Source: JAZDKP01 sp043802925 (lineage in GTDB: Bacteria; Fibrobacterota; OXYB2-FULL-49-7; JAEUSG01). Taken from it: a stretch of DNA of 8,932 bases. The notes below the pieces were generated by a model. That model was not told the DNA's origin, made no database searches, and was given only the letters and a program-made list of their open reading frames with translations. Made by a program: the position numbers and the translations under genes. The stretch covers positions 1 through 8,932 of the forward strand of contig JAZDKP010000032.1 of the NCBI GenBank assembly GCA_043802925.1, written 5' to 3'. Shown piece by piece: positions 1 to 5,996 of this stretch (position 1 is the stretch's first letter; every line of letters begins with the position of its first letter).

Positions 1-13
1 AAAGTATATTTAT

Positions 14-48
14 GGCCTCCGGCATCAACGCTGGAGGCCTTTTTATTT
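14..48 (+). terminator. Rho-independent terminator-like hairpin, overlapping a Shine-Dalgarno
   Basis: GGCCTCC (14-20) pairs perfectly with GGAGGCC (33-39). The stem can extend inward by G21-T32, G22-C31 and C23-G30 around loop ATCAAC. A T-rich tail follows (40-48). This is the classic layout of an intrinsic terminator for a gene to the left of the window. The 3' arm contains GGAGG (33-37), which sits 11 bases before the ATG at 49, so the same bases probably also serve as ribosome binding site for the next gene. Confidence 0.75.
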
Positions 49-903
49 ATGGAAGCAATTTTCAAACTCTTTTTCTGGTATCTTGTCTACCCGGTTTTTA
101 AACTGGCCCTTTTTTTATCACCCCTTATCCTACCCGGCATTCTCATCCGCGGGGTCAAAGCACGCATCGACAATCTGTTGCTTAATGATTTTGGACGGAT
201 ACCCTATTATTTTTTCGCAGCAATGGGCACCCCTGTCCACGAGGCCGGCCATCTGCTGGCTGCCAAACTCACGGGCCACAAGATCCTTCGTTTCAGCCTT
301 TTCTCCCCGGATAAAAGCGGTCGCCTGGGTTATGTTGAACACGCGTACAACCCCGACAGCGTCTGGCAGCGTGCCGGGTGTCTTTTTATTGGCTTGGCTC
401 CGGTTCTCGCCGGAACCACATTGATTGTACTGCTGACACGGCTTTTCTTTCCGGATCTCCTGCTCCATCGTTCCCTCGAAGGGATTGTAGCGCAGGCGCA
501 GGCAGTCAAAAACCTGAAAGAAATGGCGCCCCTGTCATTGGCCATCGGCCACTCTGTGGTCGGCCAGTTTCTCGACTTCTGGCAGGCGGTCAAAGCCTCG
601 GACTGGCGCGTCCTCGTTTACCTGCTGCTTGTCATCGGTATCGGCAGTCATATGTTCCCGAGTACTTCGGACCTGAAAGGGATGGCGCCGGGCGCTTTTC
701 TACTTTATCTGGCGGTATGCGTGTGGAACGCGGTCGCGTGGCATACGTCGCTGAACCTCCATGCGAAGGGGTACGGCGCCTGGGCCATCGGATACGGTGC
801 GGGCCTGCTGCTGTTTATTCTCATGGTGCTCACGCTCGCCGGCCTGTTCCTGTGGGGCTTGGCGGGCGTCAAACATATGGCCGTCCACCGGGGTCGGGGC
901 TGA
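49..903 (+). CDS. Polytopic membrane protein, M50-like HExxH metallopeptidase
   Basis: A 284-residue integral membrane protein. It opens with hydrophobic segments (about residues 5-35), followed by HEAGH at residues 64-68, the zinc-binding HExxH signature of membrane-embedded metallopeptidases. Further hydrophobic segments lie at about 110-130, 187-200, 215-230 and 245-272. SHMFPSTSDLKG (200-211) precedes the fifth segment and could supply the third zinc ligand, with D208 in the position of the Asp of the M50 'LDG'-type motif. The layout resembles M50B-like hypothetical proteins rather than RseP, since no PDZ domain is visible. The substrate is unknown. The start at 49 is chosen because GGAGG (33-37) precedes it and because the N-terminal helix is needed. 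Product class is fairly sure from the motif; proteolytic activity is inferred. It stands alone, with a tRNA gene downstream. Confidence 0.8.
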   Translation: MEAIFKLFFWYLVYPVFKLALFLSPLILPGILIRGVKARIDNLLLNDFGRIPYYFFAAMGTPVHEAGHLLAAKLTGHKILRFSLFSPDKSGRLGYVEHAYNPDSVWQRAGCLFIGLAPVLAGTTLIVLLTRLFFPDLLLHRSLEGIVAQAQAVKNLKEMAPLSLAIGHSVVGQFLDFWQAVKASDWRVLVYLLLVIGIGSHMFPSTSDLKGMAPGAFLLYLAVCVWNAVAWHTSLNLHAKGYGAWAIGYGAGLLLFILMVLTLAGLFLWGLAGVKHMAVHRGRG

Positions 904-913
904 TATGCCGCTG

Positions 914-943
914 TTGCCACGATTTTCAGAATTAAGTTATATT
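914..943 (+). promoter_or_regulatory. Candidate sigma-70-type promoter for tRNA-Ser
   Basis: TTGCCA (914-919) and TATATT (938-943) are separated by 18 bases. They match TTGACA/TATAAT at 5 of 6 positions each. Transcription would start about 12-15 bases before the tRNA 5' end at 963, a sensible leader length. Judged by eye only. Confidence 0.5.
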
Positions 944-962
944 GATTGTCCGAAAGAAATAC

Positions 963-1052
963 GGAGAGGTCGCATAGTTGGCTTAGTGCGCTGGTTTGCT
1001 AAATCAGTGTGGGGTTTAAATCCCACCGCGGGTTCGAATCCCGCCCTCTCCG
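963..1052 (+). tRNA. tRNA-Ser (anticodon GCU)
   Basis: A full cloverleaf can be drawn. The acceptor stem is GGAGAGG (963-969) with CCTCTCC (1045-1051), with discriminator G1052. The anticodon stem is CTGGT (991-995) with ATCAG (1003-1007) around loop TTGCTAA, giving anticodon GCT at 998-1000. The long variable arm is GTGGG (1009-1013) with CCCAC (1022-1026), as expected for a class II serine tRNA. The T arm is GCGGG (1028-1032) with CCCGC (1040-1044) around TTCGAAT. The 90-base length fits tRNA-Ser. It reads serine codons AGC and AGU. The 3' CCA is not encoded, so a CCA-adding enzyme must finish it. A run of five T (1053-1057) follows directly. Confidence 0.96.
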
Positions 1053-1068
1053 TTTTTAAATATCTCCC

Positions 1069-1476
1069 ATGCCATCACCCGCAAACGAACATGCCACGCG
1101 CCTGACCGTCCGCTACGGCGAGACGGACCAGATGGGTTTTGTCCACCATTCCGCGTATGTGCTCTACCTGGAGGCCGCGCGCGTGGAGCATCTTAAGGCC
1201 CTGGGACTTCCGTATCACGACCTCGAAGCTGAAGGGGTGCTCCTTCCCGTTATTGAGCTGCATATCAATTATTTCAAGCCCGCCCGATTTGGGCAGGAGA
1301 TCACCGTGATCTCACGCTTTTGTCCGGTCCGGGGCGTCCGGCTCAAAGTCGAATATGAGATCTCAGCCGGGGACGAACGGCTTGTCACCGGGCATACCGA
1401 CCACGCCTTCATGGGCCGCAATGGCCGGCCGCTTCGGCCGCCGGAGCACGTGACGGCCCGGTTGCCCCGCATATAA
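1069..1476 (+). CDS. Acyl-CoA thioesterase, YbgC/4HBT hotdog family
   Basis: A 135-residue protein of the usual length for a single hotdog domain. The N-terminal part carries the 4-hydroxybenzoyl-CoA thioesterase signature: VRYGETDQMGFVHHSAY (residues 14-30), followed by YLEAAR. D20 is the expected catalytic aspartate, with the HH pair at 26-27. Such enzymes hydrolyse acyl-CoA or aroyl-CoA thioesters in the cytoplasm; YbgC proteins are often linked to the Tol-Pal envelope system, but no tol genes are seen here. The exact substrate cannot be read from sequence. The start lies 17 bases after the tRNA and has no clear Shine-Dalgarno; no later in-frame ATG precedes the conserved core. The stop TAA (1474-1476) overlaps an ATG at 1476, but the next gene probably starts at 1521. 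Confidence 0.9.
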   Translation: MPSPANEHATRLTVRYGETDQMGFVHHSAYVLYLEAARVEHLKALGLPYHDLEAEGVLLPVIELHINYFKPARFGQEITVISRFCPVRGVRLKVEYEISAGDERLVTGHTDHAFMGRNGRPLRPPEHVTARLPRI

Positions 1477-1520
1477 TGCGGTCTTGCTATCCCTTTACGC
1501 AACAAGCGATATTTTTTACC

Positions 1521-2087
1521 ATGATGAACCGTTTCGCAGGGCTTTTGCTTCTATTGGTTGTTGCGGTGGTGGCAGAGTTTCCGGGCCTCAAATGGGACGC
1601 TTCCGTGTCCACGGTGCTCGATCGGTACCCGGACGCGGTGCGTAACCGTTGTTGCTATTTCGAGGGCGTTAATATTTTTGGCCGCGACTCGCTCGAAATT
1701 TATACCGAGCCCCTGGCCGCAAACTGTTACGAACGCAGAACCTTTCTCTTTTACAAGAAAAAGTTGGTCCAGGTTGAGTTGAAATGCGCCATGGATAGCG
1801 TAACGCCCGATAACTTTGAAGCTAAAATCATCGACCCGCTGAAAAAAAAACTTGGTAGCAAGACGCCGTTCACTCATGCGCAGGACGATAAGACAAAAAA
1901 CATACGCTTTTATCAGTGGCGGACAAAGACCGATATGGTCCTGGCCATGTTTGGCCATTTTAAGAAAGTGACCCCGGCTAACCTGGATTGGAGCAAGGTC
2001 AGTTATTATAAACGCGATTTTTACGATTTCAAGAGTCAGGGGAAACCATCGGTCATCGCCGAAGGGGAGTGGAAGATCGTTTATTGA
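1521..2087 (+). CDS. Secreted or periplasmic protein of unknown function
   Basis: I do not recognise the family. From the ATG at 1521 the protein has 188 residues. It begins with a typical signal peptide: MMNRF, then a leucine/valine-rich core, with a plausible cut after AVVA and before EF. The mature part is polar and basic with many aromatic residues, and has four cysteines (a CC pair at 44-45, then C69 and C89). These could form disulfides in the periplasm. FPGLKWDASVSTVLDRYPDA recalls small periplasmic sensor-like domains, but no assignment is made. The frame stays open back to an ATG at 1476 overlapping the thioesterase stop, but that start would put 15 polar and aromatic residues before the signal peptide, so 1521 (or 1524) is preferred. 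Neither start has a strong Shine-Dalgarno. Confidence 0.75.
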   Translation: MMNRFAGLLLLLVVAVVAEFPGLKWDASVSTVLDRYPDAVRNRCCYFEGVNIFGRDSLEIYTEPLAANCYERRTFLFYKKKLVQVELKCAMDSVTPDNFEAKIIDPLKKKLGSKTPFTHAQDDKTKNIRFYQWRTKTDMVLAMFGHFKKVTPANLDWSKVSYYKRDFYDFKSQGKPSVIAEGEWKIVY

Positions 2088-2119
2088 GCGGTGCCGTACG
2101 CTTTCAGGCAGCGCTAGTA

Positions 2120-2148
2120 TTGATGAATCCGGAAGATTAAATTATATT
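2120..2148 (+). promoter_or_regulatory. Candidate promoter for the small basic ORF
   Basis: TTGATG (2120-2125) and TATATT (2143-2148) are separated by 17 bases, a near-consensus sigma-70-type pair. The -10 element is the same as the one before tRNA-Ser. Transcription would begin near 2155, giving a leader of about 38 bases ahead of the ATG at 2193. Confidence 0.5.
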
Positions 2149-2192
2149 TATCAGCGGAAATCGAAAGACATTTCTTAAACGAGGTTAAGCCT

Positions 2193-2291
2193 ATGCCCTG
2201 CGGAAAAAAACGTAAACGCCACAAAATCAACACCCATAAGCTTAAAAAACGCAGGCGGAAGAACCGTCACAAGAAAAAACGGAAGACCTGA
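2193..2291 (+). CDS. Small basic COX24/AURKAIP1-type (mS38/bS22-like) protein
   Basis: A 32-residue ORF beginning MPCGKKRKRHKINTHKLKK and continuing RRRKNRHKKKRKT. Nineteen of 32 residues are Lys or Arg and three are His. The 'KRKRHKxxxHKxKKRRRKNRHKKK' pattern matches the short bacterial proteins annotated as AURKAIP1/COX24-domain proteins, relatives of the mitochondrial small-subunit protein mS38. The likely role is binding rRNA in the small ribosomal subunit; that is family knowledge, not shown here. Support for a real gene: GAGG (2181-2184) lies about 8 bases before the ATG, a good promoter lies upstream, and the composition cannot be chance. It ends 11 bases from the stop of the convergent minus-strand gene. 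Confidence 0.8.
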   Translation: MPCGKKRKRHKINTHKLKKRRRKNRHKKKRKT

Positions 2292-2302
2292 CCTTTCGTT
2301 TG

Positions 2303-3463
2303 TCAGTCCTTTTCCCTCGGTATTCGAATCATTGTGCAGTTGCCGCAGCCGCGCAGCTGGAAGTCGTCCGTATAGTGTTTGATGATATAGACGCCCCGGC
2401 CGTGCGGTTTGTTCATGTTTTCCGGTAACAGCGGGTTTGGCAGGCCTTTGTCGTTATAGCCTTTTCCCTCATCAATGACGCCCACGCGCGCATGCGCGGG
2501 GGTGATTTGCGTGACCACCACCACCTTCTTGTCCGGTGCATTTCGGTTTCCGTGGATAATGGCGTTCGTCAGGAGCTCCAGCAGTACCAGCCTGAAGTTT
2601 TTCTGAAAGCGCAGTGAATGTCCCTGCGCGTCCGCTTCATCCACGAGGTCCTTGATGACTTCGCGCATCTGGTCGAAGTTGCGGAGCGAACGGATGGTGA
2701 AGGGTTCGCTGGCCGGCAGTCCGCATTCGGCGAGTATGGCATTTCTTCGCGGCGGTTCCGTGGCTTCCAAGAGAAAACAGGGCACCGGATCCGTTGCAGA
2801 CCCCAGGGTCTTGCGCAGGCGCTCCAGCAATCTGCGTCCCCCGTCTTTGTCCATCAGCAGGGATTGCCGGAGCGCGTCCGAAAAATGAGCTTCGTGATTC
2901 GGTGCGCGGAAGGGAAGCAGAAAACGTTCTCCTTGTTCCAGAAACTGCCGGCCGTCTGTAAGAACTCCCTGCATGGAATCCGGCAGGGCCGGCAAACAGA
3001 CTGTTGTAAGCGCACCTTCCGGCCCGGCCCAGTAGCCGGCCAGTCCCCGGAGGCCGCTAAAACGTGCCTCGTTGGTGCGGCGGTCGTAGATGCAGAGCAG
3101 GGTATCGATGGACTGGAGAGTGCTGATTTGGGAAGGCAGGGAGGCCAGAATGGCGGACAGAATTTCTCCGGCGGGTCGTTCGGGCCGGAGATGGTGCTGG
3201 AGGGCCATGCGGCTCATGGCCGCGAGGTAGGCGGCCGGAATGTCCCGGCTGTCGATATTGATGGTGAATAGCGCGAGTTCGTCGTCCGACAGGCGGATGG
3301 TGTCGTAATAACGGCCTGCTTTGAGGTCGCCCGGCGTCACGTCCGAGGAAAGGCGGAGTCCCTCCATTTTCGCGAACGCAGAGGGGGAAAGGCCCGTCTG
3401 CAGGGCCAGGGCGGCCTGGACCTCCTTCTGATAGAGCGTGTCATCGCCGCGGTCTTTGGCCAT
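2303..3463 (-). CDS. Degenerate PP2C/SpoIIE-like domain fused to RsbW-type HATPase
   Basis: A 386-residue cytoplasmic protein with no membrane segment. The N-terminal half follows the RsbU/SpoIIE plan: a short helix (YQKEVQAALALQTGLSP, 11-27), then AGRYYDTIRLSDDELALF (49-66), IDSRDIPAA (70-78) and further strands to about 200. The C-terminal part (about 255-386) is an RsbW-like ATPase: ELLTNAIIHGN (296-306, N box), VIDEGKG (329-335, G1 box) and PHGRGVYII (353-361, G2 box). Proteins of this kind act in partner-switching control of sigma factors, the kinase phosphorylating an anti-anti-sigma antagonist and the phosphatase reversing it. Here the metal-binding positions of the phosphatase look lost (GDYYD became GRYYD, the DVSG aspartate aligns with N69, and the TDG motif near 184-187 reads PFRA), so the domain is probably a sensor or regulator. 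The start at 3463 (ATG) is preferred over the TTG at 3502. The Shine-Dalgarno is weak. Transcribed away from gcvT. Confidence 0.85.
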   Translation of the reverse strand: MAKDRGDDTLYQKEVQAALALQTGLSPSAFAKMEGLRLSSDVTPGDLKAGRYYDTIRLSDDELALFTINIDSRDIPAAYLAAMSRMALQHHLRPERPAGEILSAILASLPSQISTLQSIDTLLCIYDRRTNEARFSGLRGLAGYWAGPEGALTTVCLPALPDSMQGVLTDGRQFLEQGERFLLPFRAPNHEAHFSDALRQSLLMDKDGGRRLLERLRKTLGSATDPVPCFLLEATEPPRRNAILAECGLPASEPFTIRSLRNFDQMREVIKDLVDEADAQGHSLRFQKNFRLVLLELLTNAIIHGNRNAPDKKVVVVTQITPAHARVGVIDEGKGYNDKGLPNPLLPENMNKPHGRGVYIIKHYTDDFQLRGCGNCTMIRIPREKD

Positions 3464-3602
3464 ATTGCTTGATAAATAATTGGTTGCGCCACGGTCAGTC
3501 AACGGAGGCCGGGCCCATGCGCTTGGAGGAAGATTGCGCAGGTTGATTCATCTGCGGTTCAGAGATTATTTTTCAGCCACCCTTAAACAAAGGAATCATG
3601 CC

Positions 3603-4670
3603 ATGAAACAGACCGTGCTGCACAGTCGTCATATTGCACTGAACGCCAAGATGGCGGAATTTGCAGGATATGATATGCCCATCCAGTATTCCGGAATTGT
3701 GGACGAACACATGGCCGTGCGCCGGGCCGCCGGTTTGTTTGATGTTTCGCATATGGGTAACTTTTTCCTGGAGGGCCCTGTTGTCCACAGCTTTCTCCAG
3801 AAAATGCTGACCCTCGATATGGACAAGGTCCGGCCCGGGCAGGCCGTCTACACACTGTTGTGCACACCCGGAGGATGCGCTGTGGATGACCTTATTCTGT
3901 ATGCGCTGCGTCCCGGGTACTATATGCTTATTGTGAACGCGGCCAATACGGCCAAGGACTTTGACTGGCTTCAACGGCACAAACCGGACGGCGTGACATT
4001 GACGGACAGGAGCGAGGCTCTCTCCATTCTTGCGCTGCAGGGGCCCGGTGCCGCAGGAATTCTCGACAACATTACGGGCGGAAGCTTTTCCACCATGAAG
4101 CCGTTCAGTGTTGCCGGCCGCGTTCCCTTTGCGGGCGCTGAGGTCATCCTGGCACGCACGGGTTACACGGGGGAGGACGGCTGTGAAATCATCGTGGACA
4201 ACGCCCGGGCCGGCGCGCTCTGGGACCTGCTCATTGCAAAAGGCGCAAAGCCCGTGGGTCTCGGGGCCCGCGACACACTTCGCCTCGAAATGGGCTATAC
4301 ATTGTATGGGCACGAAATCGACGAAGCGACCAACGTACTCGAAGCGGGCCTCGGTTGGGTCGTTAAACTTGACAAAACTACTGACTTTATCGGCAAGGCC
4401 GCGTTACTGGAGACAAAAAGAGCAGGGCTCAAGCGGAAACTTGCGGGTCTGGTCGTTACAGGCAAAGGTATCCCGCGTGCCGGATGCGAGGTCTTTAAGG
4501 GCGACCGGAAAGCGGGCCGAGTGACTTCCGGCGGCCACTCGCCGGTGCTGCAGAAGGGGGTGGCCCTGGCCTTGCTGGACGCTGAATTTGCCAACGCAGG
4601 GGAGGCCCTCGACATTGACGTCCGGGGCCGTCGCATCGCGGTCACGGTGACCGGAAGGAAGTTTGTTTGA
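3603..4670 (+). CDS. gcvT: Aminomethyltransferase, glycine cleavage T protein
   Basis: A 355-residue protein of normal length for GcvT. It catalyses the tetrahydrofolate-dependent step of glycine cleavage, taking the aminomethyl group from lipoylated H protein to give 5,10-methylene-THF and ammonia in the cytoplasm. Hallmarks seen: AGYDMPIQYSGIVDEH (21-36), GLFDVSHMG (44-52), the GGCAVDDLILY block (90-100) holding the conserved Asp pair D95-D96, ALQGPGA (144-150), ARTGYTGEDGCEI (184-196), GLGARDTLRLEMG (219-231) and a C-terminal barrel with TSGGHSP. The start at 3603 is chosen because AGGA (3591-3594) lies 8 bases upstream and the protein aligns from MKQTVLHSRH; the ATG at 3598 is out of frame. 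No gcvH or gcvP lies next to it. The downstream reductase begins immediately after its stop codon. Confidence 0.96.
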   Translation: MKQTVLHSRHIALNAKMAEFAGYDMPIQYSGIVDEHMAVRRAAGLFDVSHMGNFFLEGPVVHSFLQKMLTLDMDKVRPGQAVYTLLCTPGGCAVDDLILYALRPGYYMLIVNAANTAKDFDWLQRHKPDGVTLTDRSEALSILALQGPGAAGILDNITGGSFSTMKPFSVAGRVPFAGAEVILARTGYTGEDGCEIIVDNARAGALWDLLIAKGAKPVGLGARDTLRLEMGYTLYGHEIDEATNVLEAGLGWVVKLDKTTDFIGKAALLETKRAGLKRKLAGLVVTGKGIPRAGCEVFKGDRKAGRVTSGGHSPVLQKGVALALLDAEFANAGEALDIDVRGRRIAVTVTGRKFV

Positions 4671-5687
4671 ATGGCTGTACGGATGCAAAAAAAGCGTACA
4701 CCCGACAGCCGTCGCTACGATGGCATGGTGTACCGCCGTTGCGGCAGGAGCGGGCTCCTGCTTTCCGCGGTGTCGCTGGGGCTCTGGCATAATTTTGGCG
4801 GTGTTGATAATGCCGGCATGGGCCAAAAAATAATTTTCAGGGCCTTTGACCTCGGCATCACGCATTTTGACCTGGCCAACAACTATGGGCCGCCACCGGG
4901 GTCCGCGGAATCATTTTTTGGCAAAGTACTGAAGACGCACCTTGCATCCTATCGTGACGAACTGGTGGTTTCCACCAAGGCGGGCTACCGCATGTGGCCC
5001 GGCCCTTATGGCGATTTTGGCAGCCGGAAATACCTCCTTTCGAGTCTTGACCAGAGTCTGAAGCGCCTCCGTCTCGACCATGTCGACATTTTCTACTCCC
5101 ACCGGCCCGACCCCGACACCCCCCTCGAAGAGACTGCGGGCGCGCTTGCTTCCGCGGTGCTGCAGGGCAAGGCGCTCTACGCCGGAGTTTCAAATTACGG
5201 CCCGGCCGAGACCGCTAAAATTGCAGCGCTGCTGCGTACGATGGGCACCCCCTGCCTTATCCATCAGCCCAAGTATTCCATGATGGTCCGGGGCCTTGAA
5301 AGCGGCCTGGCCGAGGTCCTGGCGGCCGAGGGAATCGGTTGCACCCCCTTTTCGCCGCTTGCCCAGGGCCTGCTCACCGACCGTTATCTCCACGGTATCC
5401 CCAAAGGCTCCCGCGCTTCCAAACCGCATGGCTTTTTAAAGCCCGACCGTGTCACAGAGGATGTATTGAATCGGGTCCGGCGACTGAATACCATGGCGCA
5501 GGCGCGCGTGCAGACACTGGCCCAGATGGCCGTGGCCTGGGTCCTGCGGCTTCCGGTCATCACCTCCGTGCTTGTCGGCGCGAGCAGCGTCAGGCAGATC
5601 GAGGACAATGTGGCTGCGTTGCAGAATACGGCGTTTGTGGAGCAGGAGTTGGCGGAGATTGACCGGTTGTTTCCGGTCGAATCATGA
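4671..5687 (+). CDS. yghZ: Aldo-keto reductase, YghZ/L-glyceraldehyde 3-phosphate reductase type
   Basis: A 338-residue NADPH-dependent (beta/alpha)8 reductase. The N-terminal and central blocks match E. coli YghZ closely: CGRSGLLLSAVSLGLWHNFG (24-43), LGITHFDLANNYGPPPGSAE (61-80), VVSTKAGYRMWPGPYG (99-114), SRKYLLSSLDQSLKRL (118-133) and VDIFYSHRPD (138-147). The catalytic tetrad is visible as D67, Y72, K103 and H144. YghZ reduces L-glyceraldehyde 3-phosphate and methylglyoxal-like aldehydes, so a detoxifying role is likely. Its ATG abuts the gcvT stop (TGA 4668-4670), and a purine-rich GGAAGGAAG (4653-4661) inside gcvT serves as Shine-Dalgarno, so the two genes are co-transcribed and probably coupled. 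The C-terminus (LAEIDRLFPVES) is complete. An in-frame ATG at 4683 is an alternative start. Confidence 0.93.
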   Translation: MAVRMQKKRTPDSRRYDGMVYRRCGRSGLLLSAVSLGLWHNFGGVDNAGMGQKIIFRAFDLGITHFDLANNYGPPPGSAESFFGKVLKTHLASYRDELVVSTKAGYRMWPGPYGDFGSRKYLLSSLDQSLKRLRLDHVDIFYSHRPDPDTPLEETAGALASAVLQGKALYAGVSNYGPAETAKIAALLRTMGTPCLIHQPKYSMMVRGLESGLAEVLAAEGIGCTPFSPLAQGLLTDRYLHGIPKGSRASKPHGFLKPDRVTEDVLNRVRRLNTMAQARVQTLAQMAVAWVLRLPVITSVLVGASSVRQIEDNVAALQNTAFVEQELAEIDRLFPVES

Positions 5688-5767
5688 AAAGGGTTAACTA
5701 TTTGGCTCTGAGGAATCAGAAAAAGAAATGGATCATGCTGGTCAGGGACTGGAAAGCGGGCCATTAG
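5684..5767 (+). pseudogene. IS256-family transposase C-terminal remnant
   Basis: The ATG at 5684 overlaps the reductase stop. It opens a 27-residue frame containing NYLALRNQKKKWIMLVRDWK and ending AGH. This matches the pattern 'YLAL.N..KKW.MPI.DWK.ALNQFAI' near the C-terminus of IS256/Mutator-type transposases, then stops where the 'ALNQFAI.F.DR' end should follow. No other part of the transposase and no terminal inverted repeats were found. I read it as a scar of an insertion sequence that once landed behind the reductase. The alternative is a real 27-residue peptide coupled through the ATGA overlap. The match is from memory of the family and needs a search. Confidence 0.45.
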
Positions 5768-5996
5768 CTGCATGGAAAACCGGACCGATTGGTAGCTGAT
5801 AGGTATACGCTGCCTCATGCACCATTTGCTCCAAGGGCTCCGCGAACTAAAAGTAGTCAGCTTAGTAATCTGCTAAGTATAACACCGTTAGACGTTCTAC
5901 CAGAGGAAAGCGATGGGCTTGATTATTCTGGCGATCTTTAATGTTCGAGGATGGAAACAAATGATTATTTGTGTAGCATTTCATTTGAGTATTTAA
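5768..5996. other. Gene-poor left edge of the AT-rich island
   Basis: No recognisable complete gene. Base composition drops in the right half of this stretch. There is a small inverted repeat CTTAG (5861-5865)/CTAAG (5873-5877) and a TAAC (5880-5883)/GTTA (5887-5890) pair. A purine-rich AGAGGAAAG (5902-5910) precedes an ATG at 5913 that opens a hydrophobic 27-residue frame (MGLIILAIFNVRGWKQ...) stopped by TAA at 5994-5996. That frame is the same as the one starting at 5997, so it may be the original N-terminus of the CPBP protease. Confidence 0.5.

Noticed and set aside
378..935. Plus-strand open frame of 185 codons overlapping the membrane peptidase
   Set aside because: Arg/Pro/Gly-rich shadow frame; the HExxH membrane protein in the other frame is clearly the real gene.
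963..1052. tRNA-Ser as an integration site for the island
   Set aside because: The island is more than 4.6 kb away and no repeat of the tRNA 3' end is seen near its borders.
2653..3271. Plus-strand open frames opposite the phosphatase-like/ATPase gene
   Set aside because: They lie opposite conserved N, G1 and G2 boxes on the minus strand and show no domain of their own.
3464..3602. Glycine riboswitch ahead of gcvT
   Set aside because: No conserved glycine aptamer core or tandem arrangement is visible in this 139-base gap.
3573..4313. Long minus-strand open frame (246 codons) opposite gcvT
   Set aside because: It is a shadow of a well-supported gcvT frame in GC-rich DNA, and its composition is not protein-like.
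5887..5893. GTTAGAC, resembling the core site (GTTRRRY) of integron attC sites, just before the CPBP gene
   Set aside because: No matching upstream RYYYAAC partner at attC distance and no second site after the gene. A 7-base match alone is expected by chance.
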